From assembly GCF_943734655.1 (NCBI RefSeq), contig NC_071355.1, forward strand, positions 238,648,027 through 238,712,026: a stretch of 64,000 bases of DNA, given 5' to 3'. This document shows, in pieces, positions 34,313 to 45,304 of this stretch; position 1 is the first letter of the stretch, and each line of letters opens with the position of its first letter. This stretch comes from Sabethes cyaneus. Taxonomy: Eukaryota > Arthropoda > Insecta > Diptera > Culicidae. The translations under genes and the position numbers were made by a program. The notes below the pieces were generated by a model. The model was not told where the DNA came from. It worked only from the letters and a program-made list of their open reading frames with translations, and did not search any database.

Positions 34313-35634
34313 TAGGGTAACAAGGGGTAAGAAGGCCCGGCGGGGTAAGAGGGCGATTTCGCCAAGAAATCCTGAAATTTTCTACAAATGCCCCAGTATG
34401 TTTTGTTTATTAGACTATCTAAACACTTTCGAGAAAACCTGTGGCACTCGGCCGTATCCAACGTCAAAACTAGAATCAAAACAAACTTTTCGTACGCAAT
34501 GTTTTCATGCGATATAATTTCAGCAGCAACAAATTTAAGGTTATTCAGCAAAAAAAAAGTTATGTATTTTGTCGTTTATCTTACCACTGACTTTAATTGG
34601 TAAATTCTTGTTCTGTATGTGGCGGAAAAGGTATATAGAATAGTACGGATTGAGAGATAAAAGCAAAATAATGTAAATTGTTAACTAGGGGTAAGACGGG
34701 CCATTTTTCACGGGGTAAAAGGGCCATACGTCATAGTGCTCATAATTGCCTAAAGTTCTTCTGTTTAGTGTCTTAATAGATTTCAAAAATATTAAATGAA
34801 AAAACCAACTTTTTTCCTGTTGAATTTGACTAACTTTTTTATTATTCTGACAGATATGCATTTCGTTTACGACTTGCAGGCTTCACCAGTGTCTTTTTCG
34901 AAATAGAGTACACCTGTAACAAAAATTATTCCTGAATCTGAGATCATCCTGTCTAACACAGAGCCTCCCACGTCAAAAGAAGCCAACAAGTGTCATTCGA
35001 ATAACAAAATCAATGTAAATTTGGATCTAACGGAATCAAAATTCGATGATCCCAAGTCACTTAACGGCTCATTTAATGTGTTGCCTTCTTTGCCGTCACC
35101 TAAAGTGAAGCGTATTCAAAGAGTAAAAGTCCTGCTGATAAATCAACAAAATAACTCCAAGAAAAGAGTAAATAAAAACCAGTGGAGTAAAATAACGTCT
35201 AGTCTTATTTTCAAAATTGAACTAGTAGTAAAATTCTTTATTTTGGCAGGTCTCTAAATTAAACTATACCTTCTTTTAGCATGCACCTAAAACCCCTTAA
35301 GAACTTGTTCTTACTTAGTTAATAATATTGAAATTGTGTTTACAACTCAAAGAAACCTTCCAATCTGCCACAATTTGCCTTACTCCGCCATTGTCCGTCT
35401 TACCCCTTTGGTGGTCCTTCTTACCCCGCCTGGTTGTGAACGAGTAATTTTTAGACGTTTCGAAAATTGATGAAAAATCACGGAAAAATAGACTAATTAA
35501 TTCTTTATATAATTTTTAATGGTAGATAAATGAATGCTTTTCCATGTGTGGAACAAGAAAAGGTGAATTTTCGTACACATTTTATGCTAGCAATTTATTT
35601 GCTTAGGGGGGCCGTCTTACCCCGTCTTCCCCTA
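34313..35634. mobile_element. TIR DNA element with TA ends, about 1.3 kb
   Basis: Left end TA then GGGTAACAAGGGGTAAGAAG; right end (reverse complement) TA then GGGGAAGACGGGGTAAGACG. Additional sub-terminal copies of GGGGTAAGAGGGC and its complement (near 34340, 34690, 35400) give a repeat-rich TIR. An internal + frame at 35021-35257 reads KVKRIQRVKVLLINQQNNSK, basic and compatible with a transposase C-terminal tail, but no DDE motif is visible. The superfamily is uncertain; the TA boundary suggests Tc1/mariner-pogo. Confidence 0.7.
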
Positions 35635-35661
35635 CTGCCGCACTCTTATATTAGGTAGTCT

Positions 35662-36349
35662 CAGGGTGGCAACTACCTGAAAAAACCTGGAATTGTATTT
35701 GAAATTACCTGGAAAAACCTGGAATAATCAGGGAATTCTTAAAAAAATCAGGGAATTTTTCAAACAACCCCAATGATCGATTCATTGAGTAGTCAAGAAC
35801 ACTTAGAAATAGATAAAGAAGTACGGCACACAAGCGACAGATTGGGTTATCGATAATTAGCTCAGTGTTTTGCAAAGAGCATTATTCTACGAGGCAAGCG
35901 AAATTAAAAATTAGCTCAAACTGCATTTTTGCATGGCTTATGGCTCGAAGAGCGAAAATTAAATATACGAACATTTCCGCGTGGCCGGCAGGAAAACCAC
36001 CACGGCGGGTTCGAGAGCTAGCCGTAATGGGCACTAAAACTCCGCTTGCACCTGAGTTTGCGAATAAACTTGCGCGGGAAAAAGGACAGATGAGGAACTC
36101 ACGGTAGGAGAGTAATTTGCTGGTCGGCAGAATAAGAGAAAGTGATTGAAGAATTCGCCTAGGGAAATAGAGTAGGTAGGGAAATTTTTCTCAATACCTC
36201 GTAGATTGATAAACAATTCAAATATCAATGATCGAAACACATTTTCAGTTAAAATTATATCGCAATATGAAACCTAGAATTTGATTAAACACCGGGAAAA
36301 ACCTGGAAAAATCAGGGAATTTGGTTTTTCGTATTCAGTTGCCACCCTG
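35662..36349. mobile_element. MITE-like element with TIR CAGGGTGGCAACT and 5-bp duplication
   Basis: The left terminus CAGGGTGGCAACT (35662-35674) pairs with AGTTGCCACCCTG (36337-36349), and both sides carry the direct repeat AGTCT (35657-35661 and 36350-36354). The interior near each end contains repeats of CCTGGAAAAACCTGGAA and CAGGGAAT. The length is 688 bases. The 80-codon frame at 35865-36107 inside it has no known motif. Confidence 0.85.
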
Positions 36350-36389
36350 AGTCTAATTCCTAGTTTTGTTTAATGCTCCCAGTTCTATC

Positions 36390-36545
36390 ATTCCATACAC
36401 GCACCACACACGCCCAGTCGATGATATTATTTTTGTAGGACTGGTCTTTCTTTTTACGGCTGAGAAGATCGACTGTTATCTACTCGGTCAGTGCAGTAGA
36501 AACAGGCAGTCTTTTGCCGACGCGTCGCTCCGGCAAGTTTTCGTA
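36390..36545. mobile_element. SINE body fragment (family B)
   Basis: The run GAGAAGATCGACTGTTATCT, ACTCGGTCAGTGCAGTAGAA and ACAGGCAGT is shared with 63565-63625 (AGAAGACAGACTGTTATCTA, CTCGGTCAGTGCGATAGAAA). At 63460 the same element has a tRNA-like head on the minus strand; this copy lacks it. Confidence 0.55.
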
Positions 36546-37794
36546 CCACCATCGGGGTGCGGCAAATGAAGCCTGATTATAGCCAATCGCTTAGCTGTTA
36601 AGTGTCGATGTTATTTAATGGAAGGCGTGACACAGGGTAAGTTAACCTATAATGGACCCTTTATCTATAATGAAATTTGGGAACCAGTTTACTGGCTTGT
36701 ACTTCTTATATCTGAGAATATATGGCATCAAACAGAAAGTACTATACATAACACACATTTTAGTTTATGAAATTTTAGTTATATTTTATTATTAATGCCT
36801 TAAAACCGACATTTTCAACAAGTGTGGGTCCATCATACGGTTATCAATGCAAAAAATATTTCCATTAGAGGACCCTCTCCATGCAAAATACACTAGAATT
36901 CCTATGAGGGCCCGGGTGGTTATCTGATTGTAAACCACGGGTCCATAAAAGGAAAACGGACATTCCAATTAGTTTATTGGGGAAGAATAAATGCTTATTG
37001 CGAAAAATGTAGATTCAGGCAAACTGAAAAATTCTTGATGATGAATATGAATATATGGTACTACCACCAGCCTTAGCAGAACATCCGTTCATAGCAATGA
37101 GCCTGTCATGTCAAAGAGAGTTGAAGATATTCAACGATTGGTCATGCTTCCCAACTCTTGTATGAAAGGTCAAAAGGGAATTGGTCGATAAGCAACATCA
37201 CTTACACGTACCAGGGATTTAGAGAATCTCCTTCCAAGGGCTAAGTCACCTGAGTCAATCGTTGAATAAACCGTCTTAATGCAGAATGACTCCAGCAGGT
37301 GGGGAGAAGAGCCCGCTCATTATCCACGATGTGTTGTTAATCGGGCCAAGATTAACCCTAGAAAGTTGACTGTTTCACTCTCCCTAGGCCCACCGCTTCA
37401 AACAAGTGCTTTGATGGTCCCTCCCTCTTCCCCATTCTAGTTTTTTTATGAAATGTGGTATATATGGATAAAAATAGAACAATCTCACCAGCAGTCCTTC
37501 GAATGGAATAGAGTTGCGTCCTTTTAGTTTCCATAAGTGCTTCTAATAATTAATTTAATTTTTTCTTCTGGTATCCAATATCCACGTGCAGTATTAACAC
37601 TCGTATTGGCCAAAGTTTTATATAGCAGGAGGTGCTTCATAAGCTAAAACGAAAAAAATAATTAAAATAATTTATTTTATGCTTACCTATTAACAAGGTC
37701 GTGTGGCTCCGCCGTCTGCCCAAAACCTCGATTTTGAGATCAGGCAGCCGGGAACCACCTAGTATCGCACCTCCTAGCTTGGCTACTCTATAGA

Positions 37795-37905
37795 GCATTA
37801 CCGGATATGGTCACGTGGAGGTGCTAGGTAGAGGCTTGGGATAGCTAGAGCTATATTGGACGCTCCTCATTTGCCTTCCCCATTTCATACCCAACTGAAA
37901 TATTC
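37795..37905. repeat. Dispersed repeat shared with 62640-62790
   Basis: ATGGTCACGTGGAGGTGCTA, GGTAGAGGCTTGGGAT and CCTTCCCCATTTCATACCCA here parallel ATGGTCACGTGGAGGCGCTA, GGTAGGGGCTTGAGAT and CCTTCCCCATTTCATACCCA at 62697-62786, in the same orientation. No coding content. Confidence 0.7.
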
Positions 37906-37934
37906 TTGATATCAGGCCAAAAATATAGCAGACT

Positions 37935-38020
37935 TAGTGAAGGTGAGAGCCGAACTCACAGCTCTCAATCTCTAGTCGAGTGTGTTGTTTAACCAACTAC
38001 ACCACTAAGCTGTCTGTCTG
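37935..38020 (-). repeat. tRNA-like segment (SINE head)
   Basis: Minus-strand reading gives AGCTTAGTGGTGTAGTTGGT, an A-box, and GTGAGTTCGGCTCTCACC, close to a B-box GGTTCGANTCC. Its spacing resembles a tRNA, but there is no complete acceptor stem and it lies inside a repeat insertion. This is a tRNA-derived SINE head, not a functional tRNA gene. Confidence 0.6.
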
Positions 38021-38334
38021 GTTAAACAACACACTCGACTCAGTTTGGCTGAATCTACATTTTTCGCATTAAAGATTTATTCTTCCCCAACAGAAAAAGT
38101 AAGCTGACTGCTAAACGTCGTTAGAAAATAAAATTAAAATCCAATTAGTTTTGGAAAATATGTATAATACAGAGATTTGCAACGTAAATTGATATTGTTT
38201 TAGGTTTAATCGGAAGTTACTAATATTATAAGTGCCATCGGTTGGGTGTTTAGCATTACCAGTTCAAAATAATTCATGGAAGAAAACAATTCAAGCACTA
38301 AAGGGTCCACTAATGTACCTTTATACTAACCCAA

Positions 38335-38900
38335 TTCCGGATTCTTGGTGTTCCCACAGATCCGAATGGTGCGTACCATGATGACTCATAACTGCAGCAG
38401 CATGAGCTGGTATGACCACGATCGAAAATTTTTTCGACAGAATCAACATGCAAACAGATTGCAAAAAAATTACTCAATTGTCACAAAAAGTCCAGCTCTC
38501 GCTTGTCAAGAAGGATGTCGGTTCCTACCACTCTAGCCCCTTTTGAATTTTTTTTTATCAGAAATGTTCCACACGAACGAAGCTTTAACAACACTGAGGC
38601 GGTTCGAAGAGAGCCTCTTTTCAGTTCACCGATGGAATATACTGAATTTAATAATGTAGAAGCCTGGTAAGAGATGTGAGTAATTTGGTGAGTTTTCGTG
38701 ACTAGCGCATTCATTACTATTTCGCCATCCGTCATCAGGAAGCTCTACGTGTTTACTTCTAAACCGCCACTACCGAGATGCATGTCTGCGAATATTTTAA
38801 AAGCTGCCGATTTCTCCGGCACAGTATAGTTATTTCTACTAGCGTCTTACGGTGCTCGAAACATCTAAATCTTGTCCCTCCTCGGGTACAGTCTAGATTT
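38335..38900. other. Intronic sequence, no gene seen
   Basis: Short frames on both strands (38345-38536 +, 38481-38735 -) lack recognisable domains. Confidence 0.35.
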
Positions 38901-38929
38901 TTAGTTGCTTAGAACTCATGCAATGAAAA

Positions 38930-39800
38930 TATCCGACCATCTTATTTTGCTTTATTATCAGAACGTGAGAGGTTTGTACACTAAAATCACCCAATAGCCG
39001 TTTGTTATTGAGCAGCTGCAATTAACTATGATATTCTCATGGAAACATGTTCTGACGAACTCCTCTGACTACCTTTTTTCGCTGCGATCGCAATCCGTAC
39101 ATCGTCTTTATTCTCGAGGTGGGCTTAGTGCTGGGATGGACCTAGTCGTGTCAAGGACTGATGGTCTCTAGTGTGAGTGCTCGGTCCGGGGCAATTCGTC
39201 GCCAATTTCTTGAGTATTTCGACACTGTCAATTCAGCTTCAATTTGATTGTTAGGCCCCTCTATTCTCGGTGCCAAAGGCATATTCGAAGAGAACAGATC
39301 GTTCGACAACCTTGGGATTTTCCAACTTGCGCCAGCTGTACGACGGGAATCTCTCTAAGTAGTTGGTTCATACGTCGGGTCTGCTCTCCGCTTTCCGTTT
39401 TAACTCCACCGAAATTAGTTCTCAATTCATAACTTTTGAGTCAATGAACCAATTTTAAGGTTTCTAGCGCTTTGAGCAGCTTATTTTTACCTGCAAGGAC
39501 CCGTATATTTCTGGTTCGGCTCAAATACATGCGACATTTTTCCAGTATTTCCGGAAAACCCGTACTGCTGTACTGTTTTGCGGTATTTGTTGCATTGATT
39601 TTCAGTAGTTCGCTGCGTGAAAGTTCTTTTTCGTACGCTTCGAAATCAACCTGACTTGTGTCCAAGTCTGGTAAACCTAGCTGCGTCTTCAATTTTCAAG
39701 GAGCCTCTCAACTCTGTAGCCACTCCAAGGTATTAGAAAACCCAGCACAGCTTTATGAAGTGCCGGCCATAAAGCCTTGAGGCCTTGAATCTTGCTCGTG
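38930..39800 (+). pseudogene. Eroded LINE endonuclease-region fragment
   Basis: Near 38955 a frame reads LLYYQNVRGLYTKIT, the usual opening of the endonuclease domain of mosquito jockey/R1/LOA-type LINEs and the same opening as at 12515. Later pieces near 39120-39190 read MDLVVSRTDGL. Beyond that the frame is lost. An 83-codon minus frame at 39441-39692 (KTQLGLPDLDTSQVDFEAYE) has no assigned family and may be unrelated. Confidence 0.45.
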
Positions 39801-40139
39801 ACATCACTTTTTTTTATTATGCTCACTTTAACAGCTTAACAGGATTATTTGTGACTTCTGCGGATATTGACCCCCGGATCATCATTTACCTGATGAGAAC
39901 GGAAAGGAAAACAGAGGGAATAGGAAGGGATGGATGAGGAATGTAGTAGCTTTTGGACATTGTACCTTAGACTTGGGTTATCAATAAGTTGGACCATGAT
40001 CCTTCCGGATTAAATCGTATTCCATCTGTCGTATCCCAAGGTAGTGCTCTCGGACTATTGCTCATTAACATTTTCGTAAACAGCTCAGGTGCAGCGCTCT
40101 TTGATTATTTTCTTTTTCTCGAAGAAGAAACTAATAAGT

Positions 40140-42010
40140 TTTTTGCATTTGTGTGTTCACAAAAGTTTCTTGATTTTCGAAGTACTTTTCTGTTTTACTG
40201 TTTTCTGTTTTAAAAATTGTATTAATGGGGTAGGTCAAAAAATAATCAATTTAACTTTTTTATTTAATGCTAAAAATAAACCGAGCCTAAGAAAAAGTTA
40301 TAAAAAATGTTATTTTAGGAGTTTTTGTCGAAGAACGAAAACTTCTAACCCTTAAGGGAAAGAAGTTTTAGTCCTACAAACTAATGTATCCCCTTAATAC
40401 CAGTTTTTCTAACTTTTTGTTGGTTATTTTCATTTCTACACAGTTTTGATGTTCCACGAAGTTTAACATACTATGAAAATAGACCTTTTTGCTGAAACAA
40501 GTGCAGCTCTATCCTTCTTGGTTTTCGAGCTATTCCAGCTTTTGTCTAATTTTGAATCAACTTTTAAGGAGTTTTATTTTAAAAGGGCGCATGTATGCGC
40601 AGCCAATCTCCACTACTTTACGTACTGCAATGTATTGTGTTTTATTTCATATATATATATATGTTACGGTGGATCACGGTGGAACATTTGAGAAAACTGT
40701 AAATGAAATTCCCAATTTTGCAGGATTTCTTTGCTCTGAATCAAAGCATGGGTCATTCCATGCCAAGTGACCGAGGAGAAGTTCAAACGTGTAATCGACC
40801 TTCACGGACTTGAACCAAACTTTGCCAGATTTTTTGTTTTCGGTCAGAAACTAAAAATCCAAAATTTGGTACGGATAGAACATTCGCTCGATTATTGGGA
40901 GCACCTCCATTTTTAAGGAAAATACCCGATTTTGTCAAAACCTCTTTTTACTTTTGCTCATATCTCCGGAAATATTAAGTTTAGAAAGACACTATTTTCA
41001 CATTTTTAAAGGAAATCATCCAAGGAATTCGAAAAAAAAAATATTTTTGAACACCAGTGTTGCCAAACATTTTTAAACTCAATTTGAAAACTAAATTTAC
41101 ATTTTTCTCTCAATGAAGACAATTTTATCTCAAAAATTTCAACTTCATCGTGTTCCGAAGATTTTTTTACATAAGAATCACTCATCGCCCCGAGGTATTC
41201 TTTGCCGATCCCGAGATACAGCGTTTTAAAGCAAGCAATTCCCGATTTTTAATGTAAAACTAAGAGCAAAATAACTTTTTCTTGAAGCAGTAATTCTCTA
41301 CGCAATGTAAAAATATTTTGGCATATCGGAAAAGTATTTATACAGCATATAAAATGGTTTTTCTTGACAGTATTTGTATTGCCAACTTTTCAGTTTCCCG
41401 CATGATTAGTTACATTAATTAAGGGAATATTAGTCTCTTAGCAACAATAAACGCAATAAACAAGGAAGGTAAGAGCTCATGTCTATTAGCGAGATGAAAA
41501 GTTTACAAAGCTATGATCAAACAACTAACGTATATTTTACGCCTTGTTGAAGTAACATTTTCTCATCTAGTGCTCTAGTGCCCTTAAAAATTGATTTAAA
41601 ATATTAGACAAAAGCTGGAATAGCTCGATTACCAAGAAGGGTAGAGCTACATTTCTTTCAGCAAAAAGGTGTATTTTCATAGTATGTTAAACCTCGTGGA
41701 ACAACAAAACTGCGTAGAAATGAAAGAAACCAAAAAAAATAGAAAAACTGGTATTAAGGGGATTAGTTTGTATTTATAGCACTAAAACTTCTTTCCCTTA
41801 AAGGACAGGAGTTTTCTTTCTTCGAAAAAAACTCCTTAAGTAACATTTTGTATAACTTTTTCTTCGGCTTTGTTTATTTTTAGCTTTAAATAAAGAAGTT
41901 AAATTGATTATTTATTGACCCATCCCCTTAATGCAAATTTTTTTGGTATAACAGAAAAGTACTTCGAAAATCAAGAAACTTTTGTGAAGACACAAATGCA
42001 GAAAAGCTTA
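40140..42010. repeat. Long inverted repeat, about 440-base arms, 970-base spacer
   Basis: The left arm (about 40140-40590) and right arm (about 41560-42010) are reverse complements. Shared phrases include TTCTTGATTTTCGAAGTACT, AATAATCAATTTAACTT, GGGAAAGAAGTTTTAGT, CCCCTTAATACCAGTTTTTC, TTTAACATACTATGAAAATA and GAGCTATTCCAGCTTTTGTC. Identity is roughly 85-90 percent by eye. The spacer has no coding content. It could be a fold-back element or an inverted duplication of one repeat, and a transcript would form a long hairpin. Confidence 0.85.
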
Positions 42011-42013
42011 GTA

Positions 42014-43212
42014 CCGTGAACGTACCATATTCTGCGCAGTTAAGACATTTTTATGATTCTTCCGCTATTCTAAGTATTGTAGATTTAAATTAACAACGTG
42101 GATAGCAGCAACGTGTAGTGCTACGGTCTGTAACATCTGGTAAAAAATATGAGAATTATAAGTCGATCAAAAATTGAGTATATTTTTCGTTTTGTAAACT
42201 TATCCACGGTGCGTAATTCTGTGCACTTTCTTGCCCATGTTCCTAATTTTGCGCATGTTTGCTCCTAATTCTGCGCACCCAAAAAGTTAAATTAAATACT
42301 CCTGCCATGCTGTTTATGTCTTTATACGCACACCAAAAAATCCGGCATTAGATATTTACCATGATTAAATCCATGATCCGGCCTTCTTGTGCTGTCCGGG
42401 TGGCAAAGGAATATTGTTATCATTTCGATTGCCTCATTTTAAATATTTTATTCTCGATAACGTGAAGGGCGAATTGATTCGTGTTTTCTGTATAGTGAAC
42501 ATTACACTTTAGACTAATACTAAAAATTGTGTTTTCATATAGAAACCACTTCCCCACTATCTGACAGCCCCATGAGGTTGAAAAAAATAGAAGACATAGT
42601 TTCATGAACTGGCGCTCGTAGGTTCGGACCCCGAGACACAGCACAGGATGCCAATCAATGCGAGTTAAAGATTCTACTTGAATTCTCATCCTTCTATACC
42701 TCTGCCATTTGGGTGAGGTTGCGTATTCTTTCGTGATTTCTTTGTAGGACACATTACTGCGCAGAATTTGGAACATGAATAAAAAGTCTGTGCCTAAATC
42801 TGCGCAGTATTGCATCGCATTTTTCTAAGGAAAGCAATGCATGCAATATCTCTTTTTATCTAAAACATTACTAAAACTAATTATTCTTTCTTATTATGCT
42901 GGGTAATTTGATCATTGCAAAGAATTTCGATCATAAATTTGGTAATTCTCTAGAAGGGCAATCTTAGCGTTGGTGCTAACAACGATGTTTTCTGAACTGA
43001 ACTTCTGAACTTCTAACTGAAATTCTTTCAGTTTCACGTTAAATTATTTCGCTCTCAAATATTATGGCTCGTTTGTGAATAATGGCGTAATATTCAACAG
43101 ACATTTATAAAAAAATAACGCAATGATCATAGTTATTCACAATGTTAAAAAATACTTATATGAAGAAAAATGCGCAGAGTTAGGAGCTGCGCAGAATTAG
43201 GAGCGGTCACGG
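42014..43212. mobile_element. TA-flanked TIR element, about 1.2 kb
   Basis: Left end TA|CCGTGAACGTACCATATTC; right end (reverse complement) TA|CCGTGACCGCTCCTAATTC, both followed by TGCGCAG. Internal repeats of TTCTGCGCA and CTAATTCTGCGCA occur at both ends (near 42040, 42210-42285, 43170-43200). A 131-codon minus frame at 42420-42815 also contains a TGCGCAG-derived segment and shows no DDE motif. Non-autonomous Tc1/mariner-like by TA target (inference). Confidence 0.8.
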
Positions 43213-43214
43213 TA

Positions 43215-43740
43215 GTTTCTACGCAAAAGCTGATGTCCGCCTATTTTTGAAGCTGTCCCGTCCCACTGCAGAGTGCACTGTGCGTCGCTAAGTTCTAAGT
43301 CAAAACAAGCATCGTAAAATAAATTTTTTTTTTATTTATATCAAAATGTAAGCAAATTTTGTATAACAATCCAAGAAAAATATTAGGAAAAATTTTTCTA
43401 CAAGGGTGGGAAACCCCAAAGAAAATAATGTTTTACTTCATAAAAAACTTTGAAAAAAAAAAAAAAAATTTGTTTGTCAATTTAAACGAACGTTTTCTAG
43501 TAATAAAAATTTTATGATTGCGTTTTTCGTTGTTCTTTTATGGCCCAAAAATTCGATTTTTCTGAACGTTTATCTATTTCATGAATTCATTTCTTATGAA
43601 CCATCGTTATTTCTTAGAAAAATCAGAAAAGTCATTTGAAAAGTTCTTGACGAAATTCACACTGATGGAAAACACCAGCCAAGCTGGAGAAACTATGTTC
43701 CACCTAAAAAAAAATTAACCAAATATTATTTTGCTCAACA
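43215..43740. other. AT-rich spacer with homopolymer runs
   Basis: Contains an (A)n run at about 43454-43469 and T-rich runs near 43325. No gene seen. Confidence 0.4.
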
Positions 43741-43743
43741 ATT

Positions 43744-43941
43744 TCTACACACTTAATTTTTTTTTACCGAACTCTGAGCAGCCGAACGTTCGGTAAAATT
43801 CGATGGTGCCAATCGACGTTTACGGATCATTAATAATGTTTGGCATCATAAATAAATTTATTTTACCGAACGTTCTGCTGCTCAGAGTTCGGTAAAATTT
43901 ACGATAATTTACCGAACTCGGTATTTTTTTTAAGTGTGTAG
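43744..43941. mobile_element. Short palindromic MITE
   Basis: Outer ends TACACACTTAA and TTAAGTGTGTA face each other. Inside them TTTTACCGAACTCTGAGCAG (arm 43762-43798) is complementary over 37 bases to 43861-43897 with one mismatch. A 62-base spacer separates the arms. No coding content. Confidence 0.85.
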
Positions 43942-43944
43942 TGT

Positions 43945-44520
43945 TATTTTTGTTCTTGAGTTAGGGGCCGAAAAACTAACGATTAAGTACAGTACATGAC
44001 CGCCTACCTGCTCGAAAATTTTAACATTGTTGTTAGAAAACATTATACATTCGAAATTTTCCACATACATACATTATCCCAAGAACAGAATAATAAAACA
44101 TAATGACAAAGGGATGAAGAAAACAAAACAAAATAAAACTGCAGCAGGAAGGCCGTCAACCAGCATAACCACGTTGCTGTACTTTATGTTCAAATATTAA
44201 ATGCCAAATATTTGCTAATATTCAACAGTTAAATTTTCATTAAAATATAAAACTTTTATGAAAATAAATCTGTGAAGGTAATGTTAAGTAGGTGAACAAC
44301 AAAATGAGTAGAATGACTTTAATATGACTAACTTTTAATATGACTTTTGAGTTTTGAATGGATTGAAACTATCTGAATCTGTGTTTATTTTTCCATTGCT
44401 TCTGACGTCATTCATTGAACCCACACCGAAGCAAAGCCAAATTTTAAACTGACCTGAACATTAACACTTCTGATCGTTTGTGTTGTTTCGTAGAGCTGTA
44501 ACAGTGTTACAGCAGCCTGT
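43945..44520. other. Intronic sequence, no gene seen
   Basis: AT-rich, with no supported ORF or repeat. It borders the putative promoter block of the 45245 exon. Confidence 0.35.
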
Positions 44521-45244
44521 ATCGCGTTGCAAGTAGATGTGTGATTCATGAATTACTCACACAGCCCTTGTTCGTGTTTCAGTCAGCCAGCAGCCGGAGA
44601 TTAAAAATCTTACCTGCGCTATGGCCATGCCACTATGGGGCACAAGCTAAAGCTAAAGCTAGACAACATTGGTTTGAGTTTGTTCGTTCGTTAGCTAGTA
44701 ATTTTCCTTCACCAATACACTAGCGACACTCGTAGCTGTGGTCGGGTCGCTCACGGCGCGGCGGTCTGCCTGACGGAACACAAAAGACGCAGTAGTCGTT
44801 GGATTAAGCGCATGCCGTGTGGTGTAATAATAGTGAGTTTAAGCCAACGGAAAGTCGAGAGTCCCGAGTGCCGCGGTTGCATTTCTCACCGAATTCGAGA
44901 AGCGAAAATAATTTTAGTCTTAGTCGACCAAACACACGGAGTAAAGGAAAAGTTATTAATAAACTCGATTTTCCTCGGTCAGTTTTATTTTCCCCTTTTA
45001 CAGGGGTAAATCAAATTCTATAATAAGGTTCTAGAGTCGGCTACTGGCTGGTTTGCGAGAACAGTAAAACTCAAAGTGAAGTAAAAGTTGTGCTCCTGCC
45101 AGGAGTCGGTTTGTGCGGTACAGCCGCAGGATACGCGCGCCGTTAAGAAGTGTGTGCATTTTTCGGGTCGATTGTGAACCGTTCGTAGGAAAAAAACCCG
45201 ATCTGGAAACTGCTGCCCGGTAGAGCAAAAAGTGGATCACAAAA
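44520..45244 (+). promoter_or_regulatory. Rtnl1: Putative promoter / 5' UTR of third Rtnl1 first exon
   Basis: A GC-rich low-repeat block precedes the ATG at 45245. TCGGTCAGTTTTA at about 44976 contains TCAGTT, the arthropod initiator consensus, about 265 bases upstream of the start codon. (AAGCTA)n lies at 44645-44662. The start context ACAAAAATGG is favourable. The promoter function is inferred. Confidence 0.45.
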
Positions 45245-45302
45245 ATGGTGTCCTTAGAAGACCTTAAGCTGCTGCGGGAGATCGAGTTCAGCAAGGAAGG
45301 AT
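45245..45302 (+). CDS. Rtnl1: Reticulon-like gene, alternative first exon (partial)
   Basis: A 19-codon exon plus one base, MVSLEDLKLLREIEFSKEG, ending at GGAT|GTGAGT. Read-through would reach a stop nine codons later. The exon ends in the same phase as the other candidate first exons. The peptide is charged and could form one amphipathic helix. It sits downstream of the microexon, so this isoform would go straight to the common exons beyond the window. Assignment to the reticulon-like gene is by position, strand and phase; an independent nested gene is possible. Confidence 0.5.
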
Positions 45303-45304
45303 GT

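Larger units (their letters stand above)
36976..38151. mobile_element. Nested insertion with 12-bp target duplication
   Basis: TCCAATTAGTTT is present at 36964-36975 and again at 38140-38151, an exact 12-base duplication. Just inside the left end is TTGGGGAAGAATAAATGC; its complement GATTTATTCTTCCCCAA lies near 38078-38094, so the insert has internal inverted ends, with AAATGTAGATTCAG shared by both. The right end is A-rich (AAAATAAAATTAAAA). A tRNA-like segment lies at 37935-38020. Long target duplication plus an A-rich end suggests retroposition of a composite repeat. Confidence 0.6.
36635..38332. mobile_element. Outer TIR element, interrupted by a nested insertion
   Basis: The left end GGGTAAGTTAACCTATAATGG followed by ACCCTTT faces a right end which, reverse complemented, reads GGGTTAGTATAAAGGTACAT and then TAGTGGACCCTTT. 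Further TGGACC/GGTCC phrases lie in the interior. It is interrupted by the insertion at 36976-38151. No transposase was seen. Confidence 0.55.

Noticed and set aside
37935..38020. Possible tRNA gene
   Set aside because: It lies inside a repeat insertion with a target duplication and lacks an intact acceptor stem.
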